Below, one piece after another: positions 26,710-36,749 of a stretch of DNA of 64,000 bases. The stretch comes from Betaproteobacteria bacterium (GTDB lineage Bacteria; Pseudomonadota; Gammaproteobacteria; Burkholderiales; Rhodocyclaceae): NCBI GenBank assembly GCA_016234745.1, contig JACRAR010000064.1, positions 1 to 64,000 on the forward strand, written 5' to 3'. How positions within the stretch are numbered: the first letter of the stretch is position 1; each line of letters opens with the position of its first letter. Under the pieces are notes generated by a model. It was not told the origin of the DNA. It made no database searches and was given only the letters and a program-made list of their open reading frames with translations. A program made the position numbers and the translations under genes.

Positions 26710-28314
26710 TCACCATAATGCATAGACCACCGACAACGAATCACGATAGACTTCCCTGAAAGAATCCCGCTTAAGTTCGGGAAACTTAGAGGCTCTTTCA
26801 ACGCCTAGCACTAGGTAACGGGAACGAAATTTTTCGCTGAGAACCTTGGAATCAAGCGGAATTTTACGATTCGCAAACTGTTCCAGAAGTAGAAGCCGAA
26901 CCCGATCTTCGCGAACCGCATAGGTAGGATCGAGTCCCAACAGGTAGGTCTGGCGATAGCCATCGTAGAACAGATCCGGGAAATCATCCCAAAACAGGTT
27001 GATGACAGTTTCTCCTGGAGGGAGGTTTCTTGCCATCCAGGCACTGGCGCCCTGAAATTGGCGCGGCGACACTCTGGCTTGGATGACTTCGTAATAAACC
27101 AAGGTTCTGACATGGTAAAGCACTAACAAATACATTATGAGAAAGACAAAATAAGCCTTGAAACGCGGTCGCCTCAGCCAACTTCCAGGTCGGTTAAGCT
27201 CTGGCAGCAGATCGCGCAACAACAGAGCCAAAGCCAATACGACTACGAGCACGGAATACTCAACAAAGCGTGGCGACACTACAGTCATCGCTGCCCAGAA
27301 AATTGCGGCAGCACAGATCCCGCAAGTCGCACCTGTCAATGAGCGCCGGAACCAGACGGAAACCAACAAAATAATCGGGGTCAGAACTGTGAGCATTGGG
27401 TTGTGATTGAGAAAATTCGCGAATGGAACACGATATAGCTCGGATCCCAGCAATACTCCTGCAGGCTCTGTTCCGGGCAGAACTGACTTAAATATTTGCA
27501 CATAGGTCAGGAAAGTTTCAAGAGTCAGCGGCGTATAAGGATGAATTGCCAACCCGAGACATGAACCCAATAAAGTCAACAAAGGTGCCTGCCACTCCAT
27601 CTTGCGGGTTGCTATCCATTCGCCTGTTGCAAAGGCTGCGGCAGTCATGGCAAGTACGAAAGGCACCGTATAACTCCACGCATAGACAAAGCCCAGGAGA
27701 AATAGCGCCCTTCGATCTCTTTTTTGAAGTAAATGCAAACCGATCACCAGCAGCAACATACTCAGCACATGCGATCGGATCATGCCAAGACGGTTGATGA
27801 AGATAATGCCCATGGACAATGGCAGCGCAGTGAAGAAAAGCGGATACCGAACTTGATTAAGACGCAGGACGACATACAAAACAACCAGCACCGTCACGGC
27901 AAGTACGACGGCAAAGATGCGAGCTCCGAGTATAGGGTCCTCGCCAAGCTGGACGAAAGGCAACATGGCCAGATGGTAGAGAAACTCCTTATCGCAGAAA
28001 TTTTCCCGCCAAGTGCTTAGTTGCGTCCAAGGAAAAGACTGGGAGAAGCCGCGCTGCGGCATCATCTGCACAAAACGCGCATGGAAGTAGCCGTCCCGCT
28101 CGTACAGTCCGCTTTGCACATACGAGGTCACACTGTATATCAGCGCAACATATGAAAAAAACAATATTGGCCAGAACTCAGGGGAAGTTCTGCGCAAGAA
28201 ACCCAACTTTCTTGAAACAAATTCCGCGCATTGTTCAAAGCGCCTGTCGCTAACGCGTGACTGCGGCTCTGCTGGGTTTTCAGTAATCAAGTTTTCAATC
28301 TCGGGAAGTTTCAA
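26710..28314 (-). CDS. Large membrane protein, GT-C glycosyltransferase-like
   Basis: A 534-residue protein with about 11 helices after a cytoplasmic N-tail of about 45 residues. The first external loop holds acidic residues (GLYERDGYFHARFVQMMP), the arrangement found in GT-C enzymes that use polyprenyl-phosphate sugars. The C-terminal 120 residues are soluble and include the FWDDFPDLFYDGYRQ segment. The next gene upstream is a polyprenyl-phosphate sugar synthase-like GT2, which would supply such a donor; the pair is consistent with periplasmic glycan modification. Family membership is inferred from layout. Confidence 0.65.
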   Translation of the reverse strand: MKLPEIENLITENPAEPQSRVSDRRFEQCAEFVSRKLGFLRRTSPEFWPILFFSYVALIYSVTSYVQSGLYERDGYFHARFVQMMPQRGFSQSFPWTQLSTWRENFCDKEFLYHLAMLPFVQLGEDPILGARIFAVVLAVTVLVVLYVVLRLNQVRYPLFFTALPLSMGIIFINRLGMIRSHVLSMLLLVIGLHLLQKRDRRALFLLGFVYAWSYTVPFVLAMTAAAFATGEWIATRKMEWQAPLLTLLGSCLGLAIHPYTPLTLETFLTYVQIFKSVLPGTEPAGVLLGSELYRVPFANFLNHNPMLTVLTPIILLVSVWFRRSLTGATCGICAAAIFWAAMTVVSPRFVEYSVLVVVLALALLLRDLLPELNRPGSWLRRPRFKAYFVFLIMYLLVLYHVRTLVYYEVIQARVSPRQFQGASAWMARNLPPGETVINLFWDDFPDLFYDGYRQTYLLGLDPTYAVREDRVRLLLLEQFANRKIPLDSKVLSEKFRSRYLVLGVERASKFPELKRDSFREVYRDSLSVVYALW

Positions 28315-28377
28315 ACGATGGACGGCAAAGGCATTACAAGCAGCATCGGAAAAACCTAAAAAGCCGACTGACGCAAA

Positions 28378-29358
28378 TTAGCCAGATTCGCCAATATTTT
28401 TGTTCGATCCCAACTGCGGCGACGCAATTTGGAGATAGGCCAAATGTTTCATTTCCTGTCGCCCGCGGGTGACGGTATCAAGAATCAGCCCACAGCCGAA
28501 ACATAGAAAGGCAGAAAGGCTCATGCCCGTGACCAGAATCGCGGTTGGGAAACGGGGAACCAATCCTGTTTCTGCGTATGTGATAAATAGTGGAACGGCT
28601 AGCGCCAACGCTATCAGTCCAAGTGCAGCCCCGATCGAACCAAAAAACATCAAAGGCCTCTCATGGCTATACATCTTCAAGATCGTCATCAGTATGCGCA
28701 ATCCGTCGCGATATGTACTGAGCTTGCTCGTGGAACCAGCGGGGCGGGACTTGTAAGGGATTTCAACCTCATCAATGGGCATCCGCAATTCGAGAGCATG
28801 CACGGTCAATTCAGTCTCGATTTCAAATCCCGTTGCCAGGGCAGGGAATGATTTCACAAAACGCCTCGAGAACACACGATAGCCAGACAGAATGTCGGTA
28901 AATGTACGGCCGAACAACCGGGCGACACATTCGGTCAGTAACCAGTTACCGAACCGATGGCCCTCGCGATACGCCGTGATTTCATCAGTAACACGGCGGC
29001 CGACCACCATGTCAAGATTCTCGGTTAGTAGCCGTCGCACCATCGCTGGTGCATTGGCGGCAGGGTAGGTGTCGTCTCCATCCGCCAATACATAGACATC
29101 AGCGCCTATGTCCGCAAACATGCGCCGTACTACATTCCCTTTTCCTTGCATAGCCACTTGGCGGACATTGGCTCCAGCTTCCCTTGCCATTCTGATTGAA
29201 AGATCGCTGGAGTTGTTATCAAAAACGTATACGTCGGCCTTGGGTAATGCCGCATTGAAATCTCGCACCACTTTCCCTATAGTCAGTTCCTCGTTGTAAC
29301 ATGGGATCAATACAGCTATGCGCAGATTGTTTGGTGAATTTATGAAAACATCTTCCAT
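28378..29358 (-). CDS. GT2 polyprenyl-phosphate sugar transferase-like (DPM1/GtrB type)
   Basis: A 326-residue protein. The GT-A domain starts AVLIPCYNEELTIGKVVRDF; DNNSSD and ADGDDTYP supply the acidic metal/nucleotide residues. Two C-terminal helices (about 245-265 and 275-300) anchor it. Such enzymes load glucose, mannose or similar from a nucleotide sugar onto undecaprenyl phosphate. The ATG at 29358 is preferred because AAGGT lies close upstream; the longer reading adds a hydrophobic, non-family extension. Next gene on the strand is the GT-C-like protein, a plausible user of its product. Confidence 0.88.
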   Translation of the reverse strand: MEDVFINSPNNLRIAVLIPCYNEELTIGKVVRDFNAALPKADVYVFDNNSSDLSIRMAREAGANVRQVAMQGKGNVVRRMFADIGADVYVLADGDDTYPAANAPAMVRRLLTENLDMVVGRRVTDEITAYREGHRFGNWLLTECVARLFGRTFTDILSGYRVFSRRFVKSFPALATGFEIETELTVHALELRMPIDEVEIPYKSRPAGSTSKLSTYRDGLRILMTILKMYSHERPLMFFGSIGAALGLIALALAVPLFITYAETGLVPRFPTAILVTGMSLSAFLCFGCGLILDTVTRGRQEMKHLAYLQIASPQLGSNKNIGESG

Positions 29359-29547
29359 TTTGACCTTCAGAATGAATAGCCGTCGCAGAAAATTAAGTAG
29401 AGAGCAGCGTAATTGGTTCGCTTCCGTTAGCTGCCGTATTAGAACAAACACGAGGAAAAGCATCAAGTTCGCAGTCCAAACTGATGTACACCGGCAAACC
29501 TGTGTTCACTCATAAGGTTGGTCGCAATCGTCGCTACGATACTATAT

Positions 29548-30669
29548 ATGAGCAATAAGAAATTTATTGAATATGAAAATCTTGTGGGCTCCAATGCTGC
29601 TTGCATGACGGAATTGGAGGAGGCGTCTATTCGAGTACTTAGATCGGGATGGTATGTACTCGGCCATGAAGTAACTTGTTTTGAAGAAGAGTTCGCTCGT
29701 TTCGTTGGAGGGAAGCATTGCATCGGCGTAGCCAATGGTCTCGATGCATTACTTTTGTCTATTGAAGCCTTGTATCTACCCAAAGGCAGTGAAATATTGG
29801 TTGCATCAAATACCTATATCGCCACGATATTGGCAATTATAAGAGCGGGGCATCATCCTGTACTTGTCGAGCCTGTGTTGGAAACATTTAATATGGATCC
29901 TGCACGTCTTCCCGAGGTGTTGACGTTAAAGACAAGAGCCATTTGTGTTACTCATCTATTCGGTAAACCTTGTCGAATGGATGAGATTTGCGCATTTGCA
30001 CAAAATCACGATTTGCGGGTAATTGAGGATTGTGCCCAATCGCATGGAGCAATGCTGCAAGGGAAACAGACTGGAACCTTCGGCGATGCAGGCTGCTTTA
30101 GTTTTTATCCGACAAAAAACCTCGGCGCCATTGGCGATGCAGGAGCTGTGGTGACAGATGATGATGCTCTCGCTGATCGACTTCGCCACCTCCGAAACTA
30201 TGGCGCAAAGAAGAAGGATATCAACCGGTTCATTGGCGTTAACTCTCGACTGGATGAATTACAAGCAGCGTTCTTGAGAGTTAAACTTCGGCACTTGGAT
30301 ATGATAACAAAGCATAAGCGGACGTTGGCTACCACTTATTTCAACAATCTGCCATCTTGGATCGCAATGCCCGTGACTCGCCCCGATGAATATGACGTCT
30401 TTCATATCTTCGGCATCCGCCACCCTCGGCGCGATGAGTTGCGAGTGGAGTTGCTTGATCTTGGTATAAAAACAGAAGTTCACTATCCGATTGCGCCGCA
30501 CCGCCAAGAAGCCATGCATGGGATATTGTCTGGCAGTTACCCTATTGCGGACGAGCATCATGCAACTGAACTGAGCCTGCCTATCTCTGTTGGGCACACA
30601 GAAAGCGATGTCTTGCAAGTTTGCCAGGCGATCAGGAAACTAGGCGCAAGGTTCCGTGATGTTCAATGA
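29548..30669 (+). CDS. DegT/DnrJ/EryC1/StrS-family sugar aminotransferase
   Basis: A 373-residue PLP enzyme that aminates a keto-sugar nucleotide. The lysine that binds PLP is in SFYPTKNLGAIGDAGAVV; EDCAQSHGA and NSRLDELQAAFL are also conserved. It resembles FdtB/QdtB enzymes, which make 3-amino-3,6-dideoxyhexoses, but the genes for the preceding isomerase and the acetyltransferase are not in this window. First gene of the long plus-strand operon; its end overlaps the wzm start by 11 nt. No good ribosome-binding site precedes the ATG at 29548. Confidence 0.9.
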   Translation: MSNKKFIEYENLVGSNAACMTELEEASIRVLRSGWYVLGHEVTCFEEEFARFVGGKHCIGVANGLDALLLSIEALYLPKGSEILVASNTYIATILAIIRAGHHPVLVEPVLETFNMDPARLPEVLTLKTRAICVTHLFGKPCRMDEICAFAQNHDLRVIEDCAQSHGAMLQGKQTGTFGDAGCFSFYPTKNLGAIGDAGAVVTDDDALADRLRHLRNYGAKKKDINRFIGVNSRLDELQAAFLRVKLRHLDMITKHKRTLATTYFNNLPSWIAMPVTRPDEYDVFHIFGIRHPRRDELRVELLDLGIKTEVHYPIAPHRQEAMHGILSGSYPIADEHHATELSLPISVGHTESDVLQVCQAIRKLGARFRDVQ

Positions 30670-31525
30670 TCCTGACATTAATGATGACGAGTGGGACATC
30701 ATTCTTAGACCTCGAAGCAAATGGTTTTCGATCAACCTAAAAACGCTCTGGCTTTACCGTGACTTGATATGGATGTTTTTTCAGCGTGACTTTGTCACAC
30801 TTTACAAGCAAACAATCTTGGGGCCGCTCTGGTATCTAATTCAACCAGTGCTGACAGCGCTGACCTATTTCGTGGTCTTCGGCAAGATTGCCAATCTATC
30901 AACGGATGGCTTGCCTCCGTTTGTGTTTTACATGTCAGGCATTGTCATGTGGAGCTATTTTGCGGCTTGCCTGACGAACAATGCAGAGGTGTTCTCGAAA
31001 AACGCGCAACTGTTTGGAAAAGTATACTTCCCACGTTTGGTTGTACCTCTATCCGTTGCCCTGAGCGGCATGGTAGCGTTCGGGATCCAGTTTGTTCTGT
31101 TGTTGGCCGTGTCGTCGGTATCTGCTATTGGGAGCAGCGATCTGCACGTTAACTGGGCCGCCATACTTTGGGTACCAGTGCTCGCTCTCTATACTGCCGG
31201 GGCAGGCGTTGGCGTCGGGCTGATTGTCTCGGCCCTGACTGTACGTTTTCGTGACTTAGCCTTTGCTGTAGGCTTTGTGACCCAACTGTGGATGTTTGCC
31301 ACGCCAGTCGTTTATCCATTTAGCAAAATTCCGCAGTCCTACCAGATATTGTTTCACTTAAACCCCATGACCGCCCCGATTGAGAGCCTGCGCGCTTTAC
31401 TTTATGGAACCCCAGGCGTCGATACGTCGCTGTGGTTTTCCAATTTGGCAATTACATCTGTTTTCCTGCTTGTGGGATTGATCCTGTTCACCCGATCCGA
31501 ATCGAATGCCATGGATACGGTTTAA
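30659..31525 (+). CDS. wzm: ABC-2 polysaccharide export permease
   Basis: A 288-residue membrane protein with six helices. The N-terminal amphipathic stretch and RDFVTLYKQTILGPLWYLIQP are typical of Wzm/TagG/KpsM permeases. With the ATPase encoded 8 bp downstream it moves undecaprenyl-linked glycans to the periplasmic face. ATG 30659 is chosen over the GTG just before it; it lies inside the end of the aminotransferase gene. Confidence 0.93.
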   Translation: MFNDPDINDDEWDIILRPRSKWFSINLKTLWLYRDLIWMFFQRDFVTLYKQTILGPLWYLIQPVLTALTYFVVFGKIANLSTDGLPPFVFYMSGIVMWSYFAACLTNNAEVFSKNAQLFGKVYFPRLVVPLSVALSGMVAFGIQFVLLLAVSSVSAIGSSDLHVNWAAILWVPVLALYTAGAGVGVGLIVSALTVRFRDLAFAVGFVTQLWMFATPVVYPFSKIPQSYQILFHLNPMTAPIESLRALLYGTPGVDTSLWFSNLAITSVFLLVGLILFTRSESNAMDTV

Positions 31526-31533
31526 GCTAACCC

Positions 31534-32808
31534 ATGTCGAGTGACCTAGTTATTCAAGTTGAACAACTCAGCAAGCACTATCGACTGGGGATAATCAATC
31601 ACGGGACGCTTTACCGCGATCTGCAGAGTTGGTGGGCCAGATATCGCGGCCACCCTGATCCCAATAGCGCTATTGGCGGATGGGGTCCTCAGTTGGCCCG
31701 GGTACAAGGCGACCTGTTTCATGCGCTTGACGACCTCAGCTTCAAGGTTAGACGCGGGGAGATTTTAGGTGTCATTGGCGGAAACGGTGCAGGAAAATCA
31801 ACCTTACTCAAGATTCTTTCCCGAATTACGGCTCCAACAGCAGGTGAAGTACGACTAAAAGGTAGAGTGGCAAGTCTATTGGAAGTGGGAACAGGCTTTC
31901 ACCCCGAGTTAACCGGACGTGAGAATATCTTCCTCAACGGGGCCATCTTGGGAATGTCCAGGTCAGAGATCGGTAGCAAGTTTGACGAGATTGTCGAGTT
32001 TGCGGAGATTGACCAGTTTGTAGACACCCCTGTCAAACGGTACTCGTCGGGCATGTATGTACGACTGGCTTTCTCAGTCGCAGCTCACCTGGAGTCGGAC
32101 ATCTTATTGGTTGATGAAGTGCTTGCAGTCGGTGATATTTCGTTTCAAAAAAAATGCATCGGAAAAATGGAGGCCGTGGGTTCCAGCGGGCGAACCATCC
32201 TATTCGTCAGCCACAATATGGCCTCTGTCCAGAATTTATGTACTAGAGCGTTGGTGCTTAAGGATGGCCATGTGGATTTTGATGGCGATGTTAGAGATGG
32301 GATACATCACTATTATTCTTTTTTTGAATCATCAAACGGAAACAACTTGGACGGGGCTAAACGCAGCGGTGATGGGCGAGCCCGAATAATTGATTTATGG
32401 TTTTGCGATGGAAATGGCAAACGATTATCAATGCTCCGATCTGGTGAGACTACTTATCTTAATATTGAAGTAGAGCCACGATCGGAAAAATTACGGAACC
32501 TCCACTTGGCCGCAGGAATTACAACCCTGCGAGACGAGGGGCTCATTCTTCTTTCCACTGAAATCAGTGGATTTAACATTGATGACCTTGCGATGACCAA
32601 GACATTCTCTTGTGAAATCAAGAGATTTCCTATCAGGATAGGGCATTACTCGATGAACCTATTCCTTTCCGTTAATGGGATAGTCGCTGACTACGTTATA
32701 GATGCATTTAGATTTCAAGTTGAGGATGCCGATTTTTATGGAACAGGACGATTGCCCAACGAAGGGTATCCTCATTTTTTGTGCGACTACACTTGGAAGT
32801 ATGGATGA
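31534..32808 (+). CDS. wzt: ABC polysaccharide export ATPase with C-terminal glycan-binding domain
   Basis: A 424-residue protein. The ATPase (about 1-245) shows Walker A GGNGAGKS at 82-89, signature YSSGMYVRLAF and Walker B ILLVDEVLAVGD. An insertion before Walker A is typical of this subfamily. Residues about 265-424 form a Wzt_C-type beta-sandwich (FQVEDADFYGTGRLP near the end) that recognises the finished end of the glycan. Capping is often by methylation, and three methyltransferase genes follow. Its stop overlaps the next start (ATGA). Confidence 0.94.
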   Translation: MSSDLVIQVEQLSKHYRLGIINHGTLYRDLQSWWARYRGHPDPNSAIGGWGPQLARVQGDLFHALDDLSFKVRRGEILGVIGGNGAGKSTLLKILSRITAPTAGEVRLKGRVASLLEVGTGFHPELTGRENIFLNGAILGMSRSEIGSKFDEIVEFAEIDQFVDTPVKRYSSGMYVRLAFSVAAHLESDILLVDEVLAVGDISFQKKCIGKMEAVGSSGRTILFVSHNMASVQNLCTRALVLKDGHVDFDGDVRDGIHHYYSFFESSNGNNLDGAKRSGDGRARIIDLWFCDGNGKRLSMLRSGETTYLNIEVEPRSEKLRNLHLAAGITTLRDEGLILLSTEISGFNIDDLAMTKTFSCEIKRFPIRIGHYSMNLFLSVNGIVADYVIDAFRFQVEDADFYGTGRLPNEGYPHFLCDYTWKYG

Positions 32809-33695
32809 TCACCAATTTAATAAGAAAAGCTTTCCGAGCCATCGGATTGGACATCAGGCGGGTGGAACGCCGCACTAATGTTTATGTCGATCAACCAGCT
32901 TGGAACTATCAATCTTCCTACGTTTTGCCCCATTTCACACCCGGCGATCGCGTCATTGACATCGGTTGCGGTGCAACCCCCTCGCCGATAGCGACAGTAT
33001 TGACGGATTTCTTCCCTGACGAGAGCATCCATCGCGCCAGGCCAATGGTAGAAGATAGGCCGCTGATTGTCTGCTCTGCCACGCGTATGCCGCTGCGTGA
33101 TGGTTGTTTTGATCTTTCAATTTGCTCACATGTATTGGAACATGTTCCTGATCCTGACAGCGCCGCACGTGAAATTGCACGAGTGTCTCGTAGGGGTTAC
33201 TTAGAAACACCCGCCTATGGCAAAGATGTGCTGGTGGGTACGGGAAACCAGCATATTTGGCAGATCGTACCCAATCAGGGCACTTTTCATTTTTTCCCCT
33301 ACACTTCCCGTCAGCATCAGGCCCAAGTTAATTCGCCAATCATGAATATCTGGTGTCAGAATGAATTTCATCCTTGGCAACCATTTTTTTGGGAACGACA
33401 CGATATCTTTAATGCAATTCAGTTTTGGGAAGGCGCCCCACGGATTGAAGTCCACGATAGCGGGGCGAGTTTTCCCGCAGCAATGACTCCCGTATGGCGC
33501 CCTGTTTCGCAGGACAAGATTCCCGATGCGCCACCTTCATTGAATCAACAGGAGATTGCCTTATTGGAAGATTGCCTCACGACTCCCGATGGGTTAATGC
33601 CTATGCATTACGAAAGTGGTAGCTTCGTCGACGCGACTCGTGCCATTATTTACCCCGTTCGCACTAAACGAATCTACTTTGAAATTGGTGATTAA
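32805..33695 (+). CDS. SAM-dependent methyltransferase 1
   Basis: A 296-residue protein with a class I methyltransferase core: motif I RVIDIGCGATPSP, then ICSHVLEHVPDPDSAAREIARV and YLETP. The C-terminal 130 residues have no recognised domain. ATG 32805 overlaps the wzt stop, which suggests coupling to the exporter. It may methylate the glycan or its end (inference from position). Confidence 0.8.
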   Translation: MITNLIRKAFRAIGLDIRRVERRTNVYVDQPAWNYQSSYVLPHFTPGDRVIDIGCGATPSPIATVLTDFFPDESIHRARPMVEDRPLIVCSATRMPLRDGCFDLSICSHVLEHVPDPDSAAREIARVSRRGYLETPAYGKDVLVGTGNQHIWQIVPNQGTFHFFPYTSRQHQAQVNSPIMNIWCQNEFHPWQPFFWERHDIFNAIQFWEGAPRIEVHDSGASFPAAMTPVWRPVSQDKIPDAPPSLNQQEIALLEDCLTTPDGLMPMHYESGSFVDATRAIIYPVRTKRIYFEIGD

Positions 33696-33739
33696 CAAGG
33701 CTGCGAGCCTTTCTCTTTGAGTTGTACATTTCAGTTATC

Positions 33740-34783
33740 ATGAGGACGAATCAACGTCACTTTGGCCACTGCAACCCTGTCTGCCCAGTATGTTCAGGTC
33801 AATCTGTTTCAGTGATACGCAACGTATTTGACGACCGATACGGTTGCCCCGATTCGTTCTCCCTTGTGCGATGCACTAAATGCGGGCATTGGATGACATC
33901 GCCCGCCCTCGCAGAGTCCGAGTTGGGCAAGCTTTACAGTACCTATTACCCGCGAAAACTTGTGGATACGCAGGACCTTCTTCGTATTGCTCAATCCGTG
34001 GCGGGATGGTTGCCAGCACTCAAGCGATGGTGGGAGGGTACCGATAATCAGGGACAGTACCGGGCGAAAGCCGGGCAGACAATTTTGGATATAGGTTGCG
34101 GGAGCGGTTTGTCGTTGCTGGAAGCAATAGCAATGGGGGCAACCGCTTATGGAATTGAAACCGACCCGAATGTCCGGACGATTGCTGAGGAATTAGATCT
34201 CAATATTCACATCGGTAGCTTGCACGATGTGCCATTTCCTGACGTGTTTTTTGACTTGATCGTACTCAACCAAGTCATAGAACACATTCCGGAACCAGGC
34301 AAGGCATTGGATGCGCTCCGGAAGCGCCTGCGCCCGGACGGGAGAATTGTGCTGGCATTCCCTAACCGCGGCTCATTCTGGCAACGACTATCGGGCGAGC
34401 GCTGGATCAACTGGCATATTCCCTATCATCTTCATCACTTCGATGCAGTTGGCTTCAAAGCATTCGCCCATCGTCATGGATATCGTGTACTTACTCAGTC
34501 GACCATCACACCTAATCTTTGGACCGCGCTCCAATTGCGCGCTCTGTTCGAGACACCGCATCGAGGAATACCTGCACCTCAATGGCAAGTTAAGTCAGCT
34601 TCAAACATGAATAATCGGGTTTCTCAATCCAGTACTACCCACACGCCCTCTTTGTCACTTCGACGAGTCTTACGCTATACGACCCGGCTTGTTGTTTTAT
34701 CAGGATTAGCCATTCTTAATCGCGCCATAGATGCACTGAGACAAGGAGATAGCCTCTTGGTTGAACTTGCGGTGGAAACGTGA
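33740..34783 (+). CDS. SAM-dependent methyltransferase 2 with N-terminal zinc ribbon
   Basis: A 347-residue protein. CPVC...CTKC (about residues 15-52) is a zinc-ribbon typical of C-methyltransferases for sugars. The core follows: TILDIGCGSGLSLLEA, LIVLNQVIEHIPEPGKAL and LAFPN. A C-terminal amphipathic helical tail ends the protein. No Shine-Dalgarno is obvious before ATG 33740. It overlaps the next gene (GTG start). Confidence 0.82.
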   Translation: MRTNQRHFGHCNPVCPVCSGQSVSVIRNVFDDRYGCPDSFSLVRCTKCGHWMTSPALAESELGKLYSTYYPRKLVDTQDLLRIAQSVAGWLPALKRWWEGTDNQGQYRAKAGQTILDIGCGSGLSLLEAIAMGATAYGIETDPNVRTIAEELDLNIHIGSLHDVPFPDVFFDLIVLNQVIEHIPEPGKALDALRKRLRPDGRIVLAFPNRGSFWQRLSGERWINWHIPYHLHHFDAVGFKAFAHRHGYRVLTQSTITPNLWTALQLRALFETPHRGIPAPQWQVKSASNMNNRVSQSSTTHTPSLSLRRVLRYTTRLVVLSGLAILNRAIDALRQGDSLLVELAVET

Positions 34784-35616
34784 CTGTTCATGCTTTGGTG
34801 CCGGTTTTTAACCGGCTGGAAAAGACGCGGCAGATATTGGCATGTTTGCGGGAACAAGAATTGGACGAACCGCTACGATTGATTGTGATCAATGATGGTT
34901 CGACGGATGGAACTGCCGAGTATTTATCCACACAGGAAAATATCGTTGTGCTTGATGGCGATGGCTCTCTTTGGTGGGGGGGAGCCATGGAAACAGGATT
35001 ACGCTATGTATTAAGGAACTCCCCTGGAACCGATTGGGTGTTGATGATAAATAATGACACAAAATTCAATCAGAACTTCGTGCAAACTTTAGTAAGCACT
35101 GCGCGCACTCATTCGCCTGCGGTTGTCGGCAGCGTGATCTGTGACGAAAAAAACCCATCGTCGCTACTTTCTATTGGAGGAATGATCGATTCATGGCGTT
35201 TTCAGGTTCGCGACAAGCTTGAGGCGAATTGGGATTTGAATGCAAAGAGCGGTCCCCACTTGGTTGACGTTTTAAGCGGTCGGGGAACCTTATACCCCCT
35301 AAGCGTATTCAAACGTGTCGGAACTATGCGACCACGTTGGCTGCCGCATTATCTTGGCGATTATGAATTGGCTGTCCGGGCGAGACGTGCAGGTTACCGC
35401 CTGTTGGTATGCGCAAACGCCGCTACATTGTCAGCCAACGATTACGGCAGTTCATACAGACCATCGAGTTTGGCAGACAAGTTCTTTAATGTGCGCTCAC
35501 CCTACTACTTGCCTGCGACATGGTTGTTCTGGTGGAGTTGCAGTTCTTGGATAGAGCGGGTCACGCTCTTGCCTCGATTAATCTATGTTGGACTTAAACA
35601 ACGTTCACGCCATTAA
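34780..35616 (+). CDS. Glycosyltransferase family 2, rhamnosyltransferase-like
   Basis: A 278-residue GT-A enzyme: VPVFNRLEKTRQIL, INDGSTDGTAEYL, LWWGGAMETG and MINNDTKF (metal-binding acidic pair). The WWGGA block is frequent in rhamnosyl-type GT2 enzymes. Start is GTG 34780, overlapping the preceding stop. It acts in the cytoplasm on the lipid-linked glycan. Donor sugar unknown. Confidence 0.87.
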   Translation: MTVHALVPVFNRLEKTRQILACLREQELDEPLRLIVINDGSTDGTAEYLSTQENIVVLDGDGSLWWGGAMETGLRYVLRNSPGTDWVLMINNDTKFNQNFVQTLVSTARTHSPAVVGSVICDEKNPSSLLSIGGMIDSWRFQVRDKLEANWDLNAKSGPHLVDVLSGRGTLYPLSVFKRVGTMRPRWLPHYLGDYELAVRARRAGYRLLVCANAATLSANDYGSSYRPSSLADKFFNVRSPYYLPATWLFWWSCSSWIERVTLLPRLIYVGLKQRSRH

Positions 35617-36749
35617 TGAAAATACTTATTGTTGACACATACTACCCGTCGTTCCTGGCGTGGTTCTATGGCACCAATTCAGCAATACAGCGATCCGCAT
35701 ATGATGCCCAAATCGAGGCGCTCGTTGATCAATGCTTTGGAACGGCCGACTTTTATAGCCGCCATTTAAATGCACTAGGGTGTGAAGTCCAAGATTTGAT
35801 TGTCAACTGTGCGCCTCTTCAGACGCGGTGGGCGAGGGAAAACCAGTTCTCCTTTCAGGAATGGTCGTTACGCATACCACATCGAGCCTATCGCATACCT
35901 TTGCTAGGCAATTTACTTGCGCGGCTCCCAGGACTATTAGATATCGCGATTGAGCAAGTAAAGACATTTGCTCCGGATATTTTGTATTGTCAGGATTTGA
36001 GTTTTTTTCCACCTGGAGTACTGAATACGTTAAAGGAGCATGCAAAACTGATTGTGGGGCAAATCGCCTGTCCGCTCCCACCTTCCCATTTTCTACAGCC
36101 CTACGATCTTATCCTGACGTCCTTCCCGCATTACGTGCCGCGTCTGCGTCAGTTGGGCATTGCCTCGGAGTATTTTCGCATTGGTTTTGATTCCCGCGTG
36201 CTGGAAAAACTGGGTGCGGTCGAAAAGAATCTGCCGGTGAGCTTTGTCGGCGGCATCAGCCGAAATCACGGAAAGGCCATTTCTACGCTAGAGTACCTGG
36301 CAGACGCAACCCCGATTGAGTTCTTTGGATATGGTGCATCAATTCTGAACTCAAGATCTCCCATCCTCAGAAAGCATCACGGCGAAGTTTGGGGACTCGA
36401 CATGTATCGCGTTCTGGCGCGTAGCCAAGTCACTCTCAACCGGCATATAGATGTGGCTGAGAACAATGCCAATAATATGCGTCTCTATGAAGCCACAGGT
36501 GTCGGGGCATTACTGATCACCGACCGCAAAGACAATCTGGGTGAGTTGTTCGCCGCAGATAAGGAAGTGGTGGTTTATTCCAGCCGGGAGGAAGCCGCTG
36601 AACTCATCAAACACTATTTAGCCAACCCTGAAGAGGCCATCGCAATCGCGAAGGCGGGACAATTGCGGACGTTGTCGGAACATACTTATGCACATCGGAT
36701 GCGTGAGCTTGTTCCTATCCTTAAACGGTACTACAAGGAATCGCGATGA
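35616..36749 (+). CDS. CgeB-like GT-B glycosyltransferase
   Basis: A 377-residue protein with a GT-B layout. The C-terminal half shows VSFVGGISRNHGKAI, then HIDVAENNANNMRLYEATGVGALLITDRKDNLGELF, the CgeB/Glyco_trans_1_2 donor-site block. The start shares one base with the preceding stop (TAATG). Likely transfers a sugar in the same glycan pathway; specificity unknown. Confidence 0.82.
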   Translation: MKILIVDTYYPSFLAWFYGTNSAIQRSAYDAQIEALVDQCFGTADFYSRHLNALGCEVQDLIVNCAPLQTRWARENQFSFQEWSLRIPHRAYRIPLLGNLLARLPGLLDIAIEQVKTFAPDILYCQDLSFFPPGVLNTLKEHAKLIVGQIACPLPPSHFLQPYDLILTSFPHYVPRLRQLGIASEYFRIGFDSRVLEKLGAVEKNLPVSFVGGISRNHGKAISTLEYLADATPIEFFGYGASILNSRSPILRKHHGEVWGLDMYRVLARSQVTLNRHIDVAENNANNMRLYEATGVGALLITDRKDNLGELFAADKEVVVYSSREEAAELIKHYLANPEEAIAIAKAGQLRTLSEHTYAHRMRELVPILKRYYKESR